Shown: positions 16,596 through 28,274, counted from the stretch's first letter. The stretch: 64,000 nucleotides of DNA from Rhodospirillaceae bacterium (GCA_018401495.1 JAGYJX010000020.1:1-64000); one strand, 5' to 3'. Numbers and translations are program-made. The notes: a model not told the origin generated them from the sequence alone.

Positions 16596-18895
16596 GTGTC
16601 GGACGGGCTGATCGACCACGACGACATGGGCGACGTCTGGCCGGCGGTGCATCCCGGCCGCGCGCCGGGCGAGTACGGCAGCCGCCCGTGTCGACGCCGT
16701 CGGTCCGTTCGAGGTCCGCTCGTTCCAGACCGTCACCGTCACCCACACCGTCGGCCGCTTCGGGCTCGACGACAGCGGCAGCATCAAGATCGTGCAGCGG
16801 TTCCCGAACGACGGCGGGCGCCTGCAGGTCGACGACCCGGCCGCCATGAACCATGTCTCGGCAACCGCCAGCAACGGCTGCCGCCTGCTTCTGGTCCCGG
16901 AACGCGAGGGCCACCAGCGGCCGTGGGAGCGGTCGCTGCGGATCATCGTCAGCGGCGGCTTCATGCGCCCGGGCGACACCATCGCGGTCACCTTCGGCGA
17001 TCGCACCGGCGGGTCGCCGGGCCTGCGGCTGCAGACCTTCTGCGAGACCCGCCACGAGTTCCGGGTGCTGGTCGACCCGTGCGCGACCGGGCATTTCTAC
17101 CCGCTGCCGGACCGCCCCTGGATCACCATCGTCGCCGGCCCGCCGGCGCGCTGGAAGGCGGTGCTGCCGACCCACGGCCGGCCGGGCGAGCGGTTCGCGC
17201 TCGGCCTCAAGGCCGAGGATCTGTGGGGCAATCCCTCGCACCGCGCCGGCCGGACGCTGCGGCTGGAGGCGGACGGCGCCGTCGCCGGCCTGCCGGCGCG
17301 GGTCGACTTCCCGGACGGCGAGCGGGCGCTGCGGATCGACGGGCTGACCGTGGCGGAGCCGGGCGTGCTGCGGATCCGGGTGCTCGACGACGACGGTGCC
17401 GAGCTGACCCGCTCCAATCCCCTGGTGGTCCGTGCCGGCCTGTCGCCGGGCTACTGGGGCGACCTGCACGGCCAGAGCGGCGAGACCGTCGGCGTGAACA
17501 CCATCGAGGAGTATTTCGCGTTCGGCCGCGACCTCGGCTTCCTCGACGTCATGGGCCACCAGGGCAACGACTTCCAGATCACCGGGGCGTTCTGGCGGCG
17601 CATCAACGCGGTCACCACGGCGCTCGACCGCGACGGCGCGTTCGTTGCCGTTCCCGGACTACGAGTGGTCGGGCAATACGCCGATGGGCGGCGACCACAA
17701 CGTGTTCTTCCGCGACGCCGGCCGGCCGATCCGGCGCTCGTCGCACGCCCTGCTCGAGGATCGCGGCGACCTCGACCGCGACGTCAACACCACCGCCGAG
17801 CTGTTCGAGGCGCTGCGCGACGAGGATTGCGTGGTCTACGCCCATGTCGGCGGCCGCCCGGCGGACATCGGCCGCGACGACGGCGGCCGGCTGCGCACGG
17901 CGGTCGAGGTGCATTCCGACTGGGGCACCTTCGAGTGGATCATGACCGACAGCTTCGCCCACGGCTATCGCCTGGGCCTGGTGTGCAACAGCGACGGCCA
18001 CAAGGGCCGGCCGGGCGCCAGCTACCCGGGCGCCTCGCAGTTCGGCGCGCTCGGCGGGCTGACCTGCTTCCTGGCCGACCGCCTGACCCGCGACGGCATC
18101 ATGAAGGCGCAGCGCCGGCGCCATCACTACGGCACCACCGGCTGCCGGATGTTCCTGGACGTACGCGCCGAGTTCGCGGGCGGCGCCACCCTGTTCGAGA
18201 CCGATCCGCGCCACGGCCCGGCCGGCTCGCGCGCGGTGCGCGAGGCGATCATGGGCGACATCGTCGAGACCGCCGATCCCCGGCTCCGCCTGCGGGTCGA
18301 GGTCGCGGCCCACGCGCCGATCCTGCGGGTCGACGTCCTGAACGGCGCCGAGGCGGTCGACGGCGTCCACGGGCACACCGCAGCCGACCTCGGCGACCGC
18401 ATCCGCGTGACGTTCCACGGCGCCGAGTACCGCGGCCGCGGCCGGCAGACCTCCTGGAAGGGCGAGGCGGCCTTCACGCACGCCCGGATCGACCGCTTCG
18501 AGCGCGTCAACGCCTGGAACCACGACCGCCTGCTGGAGCCGCGCGGCGACGCCGCGGTGGCGTTCGACGTGCTCACGACCGGCAATTTCGTCGGCTTCGA
18601 CGCCTGGCTGCGCGACGGCCGCGCGGGCGAGCTGGCGATCGCGACGGACCACGCCTCGGGCCGCGTGGCGCTCGCCGACATCGGCCTCGACCCGGTCGTG
18701 ATCGACGCCGGCGGGCTGGAGCGCCAGGTCCGGATCGCCCGGCTGCCGGAGGCGTGCCGCGCCGACCGCCTGGAGTGCGCGTTCGACGTCGACCTGAAGC
18801 CCGGGGCCGACAACCCGATCTGGATCCGGGTGACGACCGAGGACGGCTACAACGCCTGGTCCAGCCCGATCTACGCGATCCGGACCGGCGGTTAG
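16596..18895 (+). CDS. DUF3604-like large protein with PHP-type motifs (two frameshifts)
   Basis: Corrected length is about 765 residues, with no signal peptide. The N-terminal half is beta-rich (RSLRIIVSGGFMRPGDTIAV). The central part carries PHP-like motifs: SPGYWGDLHGQSGETVGVNT, LDVMGHQGNDFQIT, then GGDHNVFF, and LGLVCNSDGHKGRPG. This is the DUF3604 pattern of a probable metal-dependent hydrolase. The start is GTG at 16596. One extra base near 16682-16688 and another near 17646-17652 break the frame. Its TAG stop interlocks with the amidase stop (TTAG). DUF3604 proteins often sit beside peptide-type ABC importers, as here. The substrate is unknown. Confidence 0.75.
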
Positions 18896-20383
18896 GCCTG
18901 CCCCGCCGGCGGCGCGGTGACGATCGACTTCAGCTCCGGGCGCGGCGTCGCCAGGGTCGCGGCGTCGGGCACCGGGCGGCCGAGGCCGGGGATGCCGGCG
19001 AACGCCCGCTCCAGCGCCTCGGAGGCGTCGAGCAGTTCCAGGTCGCCGCCGAAGCGGCCGACCACCTGCAGGCCGAACGGCATGCCGTGATCGTCGACGC
19101 CGCAGGGCAGCGCGATCGACGGGTTGGTGGCGAGCGTCACGACGTAGGTCAGCGCCAGCCAGTGGTAGTAGTTCTTGAGCCTCTCGCCCTCCAGCTCGGC
19201 GAGGTACAGCTCGGTCCACGGGAACGGCGAGACCGGCGTCGTCGGCGCCATCACCAGGTCGTAGTCGCGGAACACAGCCTGGAACCGCCGGAACAGGCGG
19301 GTCTGCTCGGCGTGTCCCCAGGCCGCGTCGGCCAGGCTCATGGCCGCGCCGATCTCATAGTTCGCGCGGATGTTCGGGCCGAGCTGCTCGCGGTCGCGCT
19401 CGTAGCTGTCCTGGTAGCGCGCCAGGAAATTCTGGGCGCGGACCACGTCGAAGCAGCGGTCGGCCTCGCCGAGGTCGAACGCCACCTCGTCGACGGCGCG
19501 GAACAGGTGGCGCATGGAGTCGGCCCGGCGGCGCATGACGCCGCGGATCTCGGCGCTGACCGGGCACTGGCCGAAATCGGTGGTCCAGGCGACCTTGAGC
19601 CGGCCGAGATCGGCCAGCCGGCTGTCGGCGGCGCGGTCCGGGTCGAGCGGGCGGGACAGCGGGTCGCGGTCGTCGACGCCGAGCTGGGCGGCGAACAGCA
19701 GCCGGGTGTCGGCGACGGTGCGGCCCATCGGCCCGAGCACCGAGATCGGCGTCCAGCCGAGCTGGCGGCCGTCCATCGGCACCAGCCCCGGCGACGGCCG
19801 GAAGCCGACGACGCCGCAGATCGCCGCCGGGATCCGCAGCGACCCGCCGGTGTCGGAGCCGGTGCAGATCGGCAGCATGTCGCAGGCCAGCGCGGCGGCC
19901 GAGCCGCCGGACGAGCCGCCGGCGATCTTCGCCGGGTCGAACGGGTTGCCGGTGGCGCCCCAGACCGGGTTGCGCGAGTTGGCGCCGGCGCCGAACTCGG
20001 GAACGTTGGTCTTGGCCGTCACGATCGGCGCCGGCCGCCCGCACCAGCGCCACCTGCGCGGAATCGCGGGCCGGCACGTGGTCGCGGTACAGCGGCGAGC
20101 CGTGGGTGGTCAGCAGGCCCTCGGTGTCCTGCAGATCCTTGATGCCGACCGGCAGGCCGTGCAGCCGGCCGAGGCTGTCGCCGCGCAGCACCGCGGCCTC
20201 GGCCTCCCTGGCCTCGGCGCGGGCCCGGGCGTAGGCGGTGGCGGCGATGGCGTTGACCGCCGGGTTCACCGCCTCGATCCGGGCGATGCAGGCCTCCAGC
20301 AGCTCGACCGGCGAGATCTCCTTGGTGCCGATGCGGCGCCGGAGTTCGGTGGCGGGCAGGGCGGTCAGCGATGGCGACGGCAC
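18892..20383 (-). CDS. Amidase-signature-family hydrolase (frameshifted)
   Basis: This is a cytoplasmic amide hydrolase with the Ser-cisSer-Lys triad. The Lys is in LHGLPVGIKDLQD, the cis-Ser region in GGSSGGSAAALA, and the nucleophile motif in CTGSDTGGSLRIPA. A break near 20024-20032 separates ALVRAAGA from IVTAKTNVPEFGAGANSRNP and is fixed by removing one base. Corrected length is about 496 residues, usual for the family. It is the last gene of the importer operon, so the imported compound probably contains an amide. It could be called AtzF/GatA-like, but no specific substrate can be read. Confidence 0.88.
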
Positions 20384-20425
20384 GGCGTTGTCCTCCGCTC
20401 AGGGGTCAGGAGATCTGGTCGGGGG

Positions 20426-21901
20426 TCAGAAGATCAGGCCGGGCCGGGTGTCCGCCGCCGGGTCGAGCGGCCAGATCGGCCGCCGGATCTTCGAGTAGGG
20501 CAGGCGGGTGTAGTCGCGGGCCAGCGGGGCGTCGGATTCGACGTAGATCACCTTCTTGGCGATCGGCCCGTAGGCGGCCATGAAGTGGTTGGTCGACTTC
20601 ACCACCAGGATCTTGCGGGCCAGCGGGTCGATGCCGAGGTTGGTGAACAGCTCCAGCCCGAGCGCCTGGGTGCGCTTGGTGATCAGCACCACGTCGATGC
20701 CGCCGATCCGGACCGCCGCGCAGTCGCCGAGCGGCACTTTGGTCGGCCCGAAGCTCTGCCAGCAGTCGCGGGCCAGCGCCGTGACCTCGACCATGGCGTC
20801 GACCGGCTGGCCGGAGGCCGGCCCGATCTTGCCGCCGAAGCGCAGCGGAAAGCGCGCACCCTGGCCGGCGTCGAAGCACAGCCTGACCGCGATCGGGTCC
20901 CAGATCGGGCCGAGCGCCGCCTCGGTCGCCTCGGCGGCGATCAGCTCGCGCAGGATCGTGGTGTTGTCCGACGGCGCGCCGCCGCCGGCGTTGTCGGCCG
21001 GGTCGGCGATCACCACCGGGGCGTCGTTGAACTCCATGCCCGCCTTGACGCCGCCGCCGACCGTCAGGAACTCCGGCATGGTCTTGCCGCGCATCGACAC
21101 GAACTCCTCGCCGAGCCGGGTGGCCAGCGCGTCGGCCTTGGCCTTGTCGCCGTCGGCCACCACCAGGATCCGGCCGGTCAGCTCCTCGACGTCGGCGTAG
21201 GGGAAGCAGTGCACGGCCGACACCGAGAGAATGCCGTCCTTGCCTTCCAGCGCCGTCATCCGGTCGACGAAGCCGCGCATCAGCGGCAGCGTCGTCGGGT
21301 AGCTGTTGATCTGGCGGCAGTCGTACAGCGACATCACCGGCTTGATCTCGCCGCGCAGGGTGCGCAGCACCAGGGTCAGCAGGTCCTCGGCGCGGTCGAC
21401 CACGTCGGTGTGCGGGAATTCCTTGTAGCAGATCGCGATGTCGGCGTTGCGGGTGCGCTTCAGGGTCATGTGGCAGTGCGGGTCGTACTCGACGCCGATC
21501 ACGCATGTCGGTCCGACGATGGCGCGCGCCCGCTCCAGCAGGTCGCCCTCGACGTCGTCGTAGCCGTGCGCGACCATGGCGCCGTGCAGGCCGAACAGCA
21601 CGCCGTCGAGCGGCAGCGCCGCCTTCAGCTGCCCCAGCACCTCGTCGCGCATGAACTCGTAGTCGGCCTGGTTGACGGTGCCGGCCGGGCTGGCGGCGAA
21701 GCAGCTGCCCTCGATCAGGGTGTAGCCCTCGGCGGCGGCGCGCTTGCGGGCGACGAACAGCGGCGCCGTGCACATCAGGGGGTTGTCGTCGGGGTGCTCG
21801 CCCGGGCGCAGGAACACGCTCTCCTTGAAGGCGTCGATGCTGGTCGGCAGCGGCGAGAAAGTGTTGGTCTCGGTCGCGATGGTGGCTGAGAACAGGCGCA
21901 T
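20426..21901 (-). CDS. M81-family metallopeptidase (MlrC-like)
   Basis: This intact 491-residue protein matches the MlrC/DUF1485 family. Motifs include the start RLFSATIATETNTFSPLPT, LFGLHGAMVAHGYDDVEGD, the probable zinc motif VEYDPHCHMT, and AGGGAPSDNTTILREL late in the protein. The founding MlrC of sphingomonads cleaves linearised microcystin peptides, and most relatives are uncharacterised. It has no signal peptide. Its position 29 bp after the importer ATPase and 42 bp before the amidase suggests sequential hydrolysis of an imported peptide-like compound. Confidence 0.88.
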   Translation of the reverse strand: MRLFSATIATETNTFSPLPTSIDAFKESVFLRPGEHPDDNPLMCTAPLFVARKRAAAEGYTLIEGSCFAASPAGTVNQADYEFMRDEVLGQLKAALPLDGVLFGLHGAMVAHGYDDVEGDLLERARAIVGPTCVIGVEYDPHCHMTLKRTRNADIAICYKEFPHTDVVDRAEDLLTLVLRTLRGEIKPVMSLYDCRQINSYPTTLPLMRGFVDRMTALEGKDGILSVSAVHCFPYADVEELTGRILVVADGDKAKADALATRLGEEFVSMRGKTMPEFLTVGGGVKAGMEFNDAPVVIADPADNAGGGAPSDNTTILRELIAAEATEAALGPIWDPIAVRLCFDAGQGARFPLRFGGKIGPASGQPVDAMVEVTALARDCWQSFGPTKVPLGDCAAVRIGGIDVVLITKRTQALGLELFTNLGIDPLARKILVVKSTNHFMAAYGPIAKKVIYVESDAPLARDYTRLPYSKIRRPIWPLDPAADTRPGLIF

Positions 21902-21930
21902 GCAGGCTCTCCTCGGGCGCTCGGCGCGGG

Positions 21931-22995
21931 CTAGATGGTCGTCTGCAGCGGGCCGAACGGTCCGCCGACGGGACGCAGGTGGCAGGCGACCCAGTGATCG
22001 GGCATCACTTCCTCCAGCGTCGGCGCCTCGACCCGGCAGCGGTCCTGGGCGTAGGGGCAGCGGGTGTGGAAGTGGCAGCCCGGCGGCGGCCGGACCGGGC
22101 TCGGCACGTCGCCCTGCAGGATCAGCCGTTCGCGCTGGACGCCGGGATCGGGAACCGGGGCGGCGGCCAGCAGCGCCTCGGTGTAGGGGTGCAGCGGCTG
22201 GCCGAACAGGTCGGCGTTGCCGGCCAGCTCGACGATCCGGCCGAGATACATCACGGCGATGCGGTGGCCGATGTGCTCGACCACCGCCAGGTCGTGGGAG
22301 ACGAACAGGTAGGCGAGGCCGAACTCCTCCTGCAGGTCGATCAGCAGGTTCAGCACCTGCGCCTGCACCGAGACGTCGAGCGCCGAGACCGGCTCGTCGG
22401 CGACGATCAGGCTCGGGTTGACGGCGAGCGCGCGGGCGATGCCGAGGCGCTGGCGCTGGCCGCCGGAGAACTCGTGCGGGAACTTGGCGGCCGCCTCCGG
22501 GCGCAGGCCGACCCGCTGGAACAATTCGGCGATCCGGTCGGACAGCGCGGTTCCGGAGGCGAGGTTGAAGTTGGTCAGCGGCTCCGAGACGATGGCGCCG
22601 GCCGACATCCGCGGGTTCAGCGACGAGTAGGGGTCCTGGAAGACGATCTGCATCTGCCGGCGGTGCGGCCGGAGGTCGCCCTCCTGCAGCGTCGAGATGT
22701 CGACGCCGTTCAGCTCGACGCTGCCGGCGGTCGGCTCCTGCAGGCGCATCACGGTCTTCGCCACCGTCGACTTGCCGCACCCGGACTCGCCGACCAGGCA
22801 GAGGGTCTCGCCGCGGGCGATCTCGAACGACACGCCGTCGACCGCGTAGACCTGCCCGACCACCCGCGAGAGCACGCCGCGGTGCACCGGGAAGTGCTTC
22901 TTCAGGCCGACCACCCGAAGCACCGGCTCGGCGGCCGGGGCGCCGGCAGACGCCGAGGCCTTGCTCGCGTCCGCGCTCACGAGATCCCCGCTCAC
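21931..22995 (-). CDS. Peptide-type ABC transporter ATP-binding protein (DppF/OppF-like)
   Basis: The 354-residue ATPase has Walker A GESGCGKSTVAKT, the Q-loop MQIVFQDPYSSLNPRM, the signature FSGGQRQRLGIARAL and Walker B LIVADEPVSALDV. The C-terminal oligopeptide-transporter domain includes CHFHTRCPYAQDRC. GTG at 22995 overlaps the stop of the upstream ATPase (GTGA) and was chosen for that coupling. It pairs with the DppD-like ATPase to drive the importer. Confidence 0.92.
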   Translation of the reverse strand: MSGDLVSADASKASASAGAPAAEPVLRVVGLKKHFPVHRGVLSRVVGQVYAVDGVSFEIARGETLCLVGESGCGKSTVAKTVMRLQEPTAGSVELNGVDISTLQEGDLRPHRRQMQIVFQDPYSSLNPRMSAGAIVSEPLTNFNLASGTALSDRIAELFQRVGLRPEAAAKFPHEFSGGQRQRLGIARALAVNPSLIVADEPVSALDVSVQAQVLNLLIDLQEEFGLAYLFVSHDLAVVEHIGHRIAVMYLGRIVELAGNADLFGQPLHPYTEALLAAAPVPDPGVQRERLILQGDVPSPVRPPPGCHFHTRCPYAQDRCRVEAPTLEEVMPDHWVACHLRPVGGPFGPLQTTI

Positions 22996-24044
22996 CGCGG
23001 CGTCGCCGCGACGCGCGCGGCCTCCCAGCAGGCGGCGAGGTGGCCGGGGCCGTGATCGTCCAGCCCCGGCGCCTCCCTGGTGCAGCGCTCGACCGCGAAG
23101 GTGCAGCGCGGCGCGAACGAGCAGCCGGGAATCTCCTCGCGCAGCGACGGCACGATGCCGGCGATCTCCTGCAGCCGGCCGCGGACCGAGGAGCGCCGGC
23201 CGGTGGTGCTGCGGCGCGGGATCGAGTTCATCAGGCCCCTGGTGTACGGGTGAACGGGGTTGCGGAACAGTTCGTCCACCGGCGCCTCCTCGACCTTGCG
23301 GCCGGCGTACATCACGATCGCCCGCTGGGCGGTCTCGGCGACCACGCCGAGGTCGTGGGTGATCAGCACGATCGCGGTTCCGAGCCGCTCCTTCAGTTCC
23401 AGCATCAGGTTCAGGATCTGCGCCTGGATGGTCACGTCGAGGGCGGTGGTCGGCTCGTCGGCGATCAGCAGCTTCGGGTTGCAGGCCAGCGCGATGGCGA
23501 TCATCACCCGCTGGCGCATGCCGCCGGAGAGCTGGTGCGGGTACTCGTTGGCGCGCTGCCGCGGGTCGGCGATCCGCACCAGCGACAGCATCTCCACCGC
23601 CCGGTCGTGGGCGGCGCGCTTGCCGAGCCCCTGGTGGATGCGCACCGACTCCGCGATCTGCTCGCCGACCGTGAACACCGGGTTCAGCGAGGTCATCGGC
23701 TCCTGGAAGATCATCGAGATGTCGTTGCCGCGGATCCGGCGCATCTCGCGTTCCGACAGGGTGGTCAGTTCGCGGCCCTGGAACTGGATCGAGCCGCTGA
23801 CGATCCGGCCGGCGCTCTCCGGTATCAGGCGCATCGCCGACAGCGCGGTGACGCTCTTGCCGCAGCCCGACTCGCCGACGATGCACAGCGTCTCGCCGCG
23901 CTTGACCTCGAAGGACACGCCGTCGACCGCGCGCACCACGCCGTCGCGGGTGAAGAACCGCGTGTGCAGGTCGCGGACCGAAAGGATGACCTCGGCGTCG
24001 TCGGCCACGGCGCGGGGGGTGGGCGAGGACGAAACCATGTTCAC
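22992..24044 (-). CDS. Peptide-type ABC transporter ATP-binding protein (DppD/OppD-like)
   Basis: This 350-residue ATPase has Walker A GESGCGKSVTALSA, the signature LSGGMRQRVMIAIAL, Walker B LLIADEPTTALDVTIQAQ, and the C-terminal GCSFAPRCTFAVERC motif. The first codon is taken as GTG at 24044, with GAGG about 6 bp upstream; ATG at 24038 is an alternative. It lies 7 bp from the permease gene dppC. Confidence 0.92.
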   Translation of the reverse strand: MNMVSSSPTPRAVADDAEVILSVRDLHTRFFTRDGVVRAVDGVSFEVKRGETLCIVGESGCGKSVTALSAMRLIPESAGRIVSGSIQFQGRELTTLSEREMRRIRGNDISMIFQEPMTSLNPVFTVGEQIAESVRIHQGLGKRAAHDRAVEMLSLVRIADPRQRANEYPHQLSGGMRQRVMIAIALACNPKLLIADEPTTALDVTIQAQILNLMLELKERLGTAIVLITHDLGVVAETAQRAIVMYAGRKVEEAPVDELFRNPVHPYTRGLMNSIPRRSTTGRRSSVRGRLQEIAGIVPSLREEIPGCSFAPRCTFAVERCTREAPGLDDHGPGHLAACWEAARVAATPR

Positions 24045-24051
24045 GATACCC

Positions 24052-24919
24052 TCACAGCCGACGGGCGATGCGCGGGTCGAGCGAGTCGCGCAGCCCGTCG
24101 CCGACCAGGTTGATGGCGAGCACGGTGATCGCCAGCATCAACCCGGGGAAGAAGATGATCCACGGCGAGATCTGGAAGAAGCTGCGGCCGGTCGACAGGA
24201 TGTTGCCCCAGCTCGGGATCTCCGGCGGGGTGCCGGCGCCGAGGAACGACAGGCCCGCCTCCAGCAGGATCGCCGAGGCGCAGACATAGGTCGCCTGGAC
24301 GATCAGCGGAGCCACGGTGTTCGGCAGGATGTGCCGGGCCATGATGGTGTGGCTGCGGGTGCCGCTGGCGATCGCCGCCTCGATGTAGGGCAGCCCGCGG
24401 ACCTGCAGCGACGACGCTGCGCACCAGGCGCACGACCCGCGGGATCTCAGGGATCGAGATGGCGATGATGACGATGGTCAGGCTGGCCTGCATCAGCGTG
24501 ATCAGGGCGATCGCCAGCAGGATGGCGGGGATCGCCATCAACCCGTCCATCATCCGCATGACGACGGCGTCGACCTTGCGGTAGTAGCCGCACAGCATGC
24601 CGATCAGCAGGCCGATGGTGGTCGCGATCACCGCCACCGACACGCCCACGATCAGCGAGATTCGGGCGCCGTAGACCACCCGGCTGTAGACGTCCCGGCC
24701 GAACTGGTCGGTGCCGAATAGAAACTCCGCCGACGGCCGCTTCAGCCGGTTGAGGGGATCGAAACCCAGCGGATCGTCGGCGATCCAGGGCGCGATCGCG
24801 GCCAGCACGACGAGGCCGAGGAGGATCGCCGAGCCGATCACGATGGTCGGGTTGTGGCGCACCCACTCGAACCGGCGGCTGCCGGCGGTGGCGGGTGCGG
24901 CTTCGATCGTGGCTGTCAT
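24052..24919 (-). CDS. Peptide-type ABC transporter permease (DppC-like, frameshifted)
   Basis: The N-terminal part shows the OppC-type start (RHNPTIVIGSAILLGLVVLA), the periplasmic motif FGTDQFGRDVYSRVVYGAR and the helix LIVGVSVAVIATTIGLLIG. One extra G near 24409-24415 breaks the frame inside the coupling loop. The other frame continues VRGLPYIEAAIASGTRSH, then HILPNTVAPLIVQATYV, and ends DSLDPRIARRL, the usual DppC C-terminus. Corrected length is about 289 residues. Confidence 0.9.
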
Positions 24920-24935
24920 CGCCGTCGCTTTCCCC

Positions 24936-25877
<942 letters not shown>

Positions 25878-25996
25878 TGCCCGATCTCCAGGCCGATCAA
25901 GCGCGCCAGAGGCGCCGGCCTTGTCCAGAATGCGCTCGGAAAATAGAGCCGGCCGGAACCGCGCGAAGGCGATCCGTGGCCGTGTCGCGATCCGTC

Positions 25997-26024
25997 CCGG
26001 GCCGGCCGCGTGGGGCCGGCCCGG
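25997..26024. terminator. Strong hairpin between dppA and dppB
   Basis: CCGGGCCGGCC (25997-26007) pairs perfectly with GGCCGGCCCGG (26014-26024) around a 6-base loop, giving an 11-bp all-G/C stem. It lies just after the binding-protein stop on the transcribed strand, with no T-run. In SBP-first operons such stems typically protect or attenuate the transcript so that the binding protein is made in excess. Confidence 0.6.
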
Positions 26025-26034
26025 TCCGACGGGA

Positions 26035-27643
26035 TCACTTCTTCTCGATGTTCCACATCGGCGGCACCGACGGCACCGACAGCACGCCCGAGATCACGTC
26101 GCTGCGGTAGGCCACCGGGTTCCGCCACTGGGCGAACGAGATGTACGGCACCTGGTCGTAGGCGCGCTTGGACAGTTCGACCGCGAGCCGCTTGCGGGTC
26201 TCGATGTCGGGGGCGAACGCCCACTCCTTGCGCAGATCCTCGAAGGTCGCGTCGCACGGCCAGCCGAACCAGGCCTTCTCGCAGCCCATGCCGACCGACA
26301 CGTGGGTGATCGGCGTCGACGAGCTCAGCACCGTCGTGCCGGTGATGAAGATGTTCCAGCCGCCCTCGGCCGGGGTCTCCTTCTTGGCGCGACGGGAAAC
26401 CACCGAGCCCCAGTCCATCGCCTGGACGTCGAGGTTGAGGAAGCCCGCCTTCCGGAGCTGCTGGATCATCACCAGGTTGGCCGGGTTGATGTAGGCGTGG
26501 TCGGTGGCGTGCAGGATGGTGATCGGCTCACCCTTGTAGCCCGCCTCCTTGAACAGCTGCTCGGCCTTGGCGACGTCCTTGTCGCCCTTGTAGGGCTCGC
26601 TGCCGGCGTCGGTCTCCATCGCCACGCCGCAACCGAAGTACGAGTAGCAGAGCGTCTGCAGGTTCGGGTCGGCGGCGATGGTGTTCAGGTAGTCGGCGTT
26701 GTTGATGAGGTGGTACATCGCCTGCCGCGCCTTCACGTTGTTGAAGGGCGGGTGCAGGTGGTTGAGCTGGATGATGCCCATGGTGCCGGCGGCCGGATGC
26801 ACCTCGAGCTTGATGTCGGGGTTGGCTTCCAGGATCGGCAGGAAGTCCGGGGCCGGGTTCTCCAGGTAGTCGATCTCGCCGGCGACCAGCGCCGACTGGG
26901 CGGTCTGCGGGTCGGACAGCCAGATGAACTCGACCCGGTCGACCTTCACGGTCTTGCCGCCGGCGTGGCCCGAGGCGGGCTCCTTGCGCGGCACGTAGTC
27001 CGTGAACTTGGCGTAGACGGTCTTGCTGCCCGGCACCCACTCGTCACGCTTGAACATGAAGGGACCGGAGCCGATCACCTCCTCGATCTGCGTGGAAGGG
27101 ATCGACCATGGCCTCCTTCTCCCGCATGACGAACGGGATGCTGGTGCCGGACTTGGCGAGAATGTCGATCAGCAGGCCGTAGGGGGCGTTCAGCACCCAC
27201 ACGAAGGTCTTGTCGTCCTTCGCGGTGATCGACGTGGTGTAGCCCATCAGCTGCTTGCCGGCGCCGTCGCGCTTGCCCCAGCGGTTCATCGAGGCGACCA
27301 CGTCCTTGGAGGTCACCGGCGAGCCGTCGTGGAACTTGAGGCCGTCGCGCAGCTTGAAGGTGTAGGTCAGGCGGTCGTCGCTGACCTCCCAGGTGTCGAC
27401 CATCTGCGGCTGCGGGTTCAGGTCGCCGTCGCTGGAGAACAGCGTGTCGTAGACCATCAGGCCGTGGATGCCGGCGATCGTCTGGGTGGTCCAGAACGGG
27501 TCGAGCGTACGCACGTCCGCGTGCATGGCCACGCGGAGAACCTTCTCGTCCTGGGCCTGCGCGTGCTGAGGCCCGAGGATGGTGGTCGAAAGCAACAGCG
27601 CGACAGCCAGCGCCAATCCCGACCGCTTAATGCCAGTGAGCAT
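26035..27643 (-). CDS. Peptide/opine-type ABC transporter substrate-binding protein (DppA-like, frameshifted)
   Basis: This periplasmic receptor has a signal peptide (about 1-30, AQA-Q). The mature start LRVAMHADVRTLDPFWTTQT and the motif YTFKLRDGLKFHDGSPVTSKD are typical of SBP_bac_5. One extra C near 27090-27098 breaks the frame after MVDPF. The next frame continues IEEVIGSGPFMFKRDEWVPG and ends SVPPMWNIEKK. Corrected length is about 535 residues, normal for the family. It is the first gene of the importer, M81 peptidase and amidase operon. The ligand may be a peptide, opine or amide compound. Confidence 0.9.
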
Positions 27644-27986
27644 GCTCGTCTCCCATTGCTGTAGTAACGGCGGCCGGGGTCATCATCGAGGTCCGGGTAT
27701 AAGCCACCCGGTTGAGCCCCCTCCCCAGGGGCCCCCGATGTCCAGATAGTCAGGCGACCCTCTTCGCCAGATGTGACGCCGCCCAGTATTCTCAGATTGG
27801 GCACCACAGGTGAGTCAACGTTTTTCTTCGGTTTATGAGTGCCACCCGTGACGGTCCCGCCACGGGTGCCGGGTCGGCTGCCTCTCCCGCATCCACGGAA
27901 CTATCCCGGGCCAGGGGGGTTGTCCGTTGGACCGGCTCGACCGGGCCGGACGGCCCGGCGCGTCGGGCCACGCAAGGAGAGAGTCT
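27644..27986. promoter_or_regulatory. Divergent intergenic region between dppA and the stress island
   Basis: No gene is seen. The region must hold the dppA promoter (minus) and the promoter of the 27987 gene (plus), for which an EcfG-type element is at 27897-27921. A hairpin CACCCGTG (27843-27850) / CACGGGTG (27861-27868) lies between them. Confidence 0.5.
27897..27921 (+). promoter_or_regulatory. EcfG-type general-stress promoter
   Basis: GGAAC (27897-27901), a 17-bp spacer and GTT (27919-27921) match the alphaproteobacterial EcfG consensus GGAAC-N16/17-GTT. It faces the small membrane protein gene starting at 27987, with a 5' leader of about 60 bp. Confidence 0.65.
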
Positions 27987-28274
27987 ATGGCGGACGACTG
28001 GAGAACCCTGGACGCGTTGCAGCGCGACCTTGCCGAGTTGAAGCGGCAAGTGGCCGGGCTGACGAGCACCCTGACGGACTACGGCAGCAACGTGTCGGGT
28101 AGCGAAGCGTTGCGGGCGGCGGGTCGTCACGCGGCCTACTACAGCGAGGAGGCCCAGCGGGCCGCCCGACGCCATCCCGTCGCGACGGGCTTTGTCGCTC
28201 TCGCGGCCCTTGGGGCGGTGGTGTTCCTGACGATGTACGGCAACCGCGACCGTCACAGCAACTGGTGGCATTGA
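27987..28274 (+). CDS. Small membrane-anchored stress protein (DUF883/ElaB-like layout)
   Basis: The 95-residue protein has a charged N-terminal helix with coiled-coil character (ALQRDLAELKRQVAGLTSTL), a basic stretch (EEAQRAARRHPVAT) and one C-terminal membrane helix (GFVALAALGAVVFLTMYG). This layout resembles the ElaB/YqjD/DUF883 group of tail-anchored stress proteins, but similarity is too low for a firm family call. ATG at 27987 has AAGGAG upstream. It follows an EcfG-type promoter. Confidence 0.7.
   Translation: MADDWRTLDALQRDLAELKRQVAGLTSTLTDYGSNVSGSEALRAAGRHAAYYSEEAQRAARRHPVATGFVALAALGAVVFLTMYGNRDRHSNWWH

Noticed and set aside
13628..16627. A 999-codon minus frame over the copA region
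   Set aside because: Only its last part is copA after the frameshift; the rest is out of frame with the conserved ATPase motifs.
16792..20142. Plus-strand open frame of over 1,100 codons
   Set aside because: It joins part of the DUF3604 gene with the antisense of the amidase. The Arg/Gly/Asp-rich shadow sequence has no domain, and the real genes on both strands explain it.
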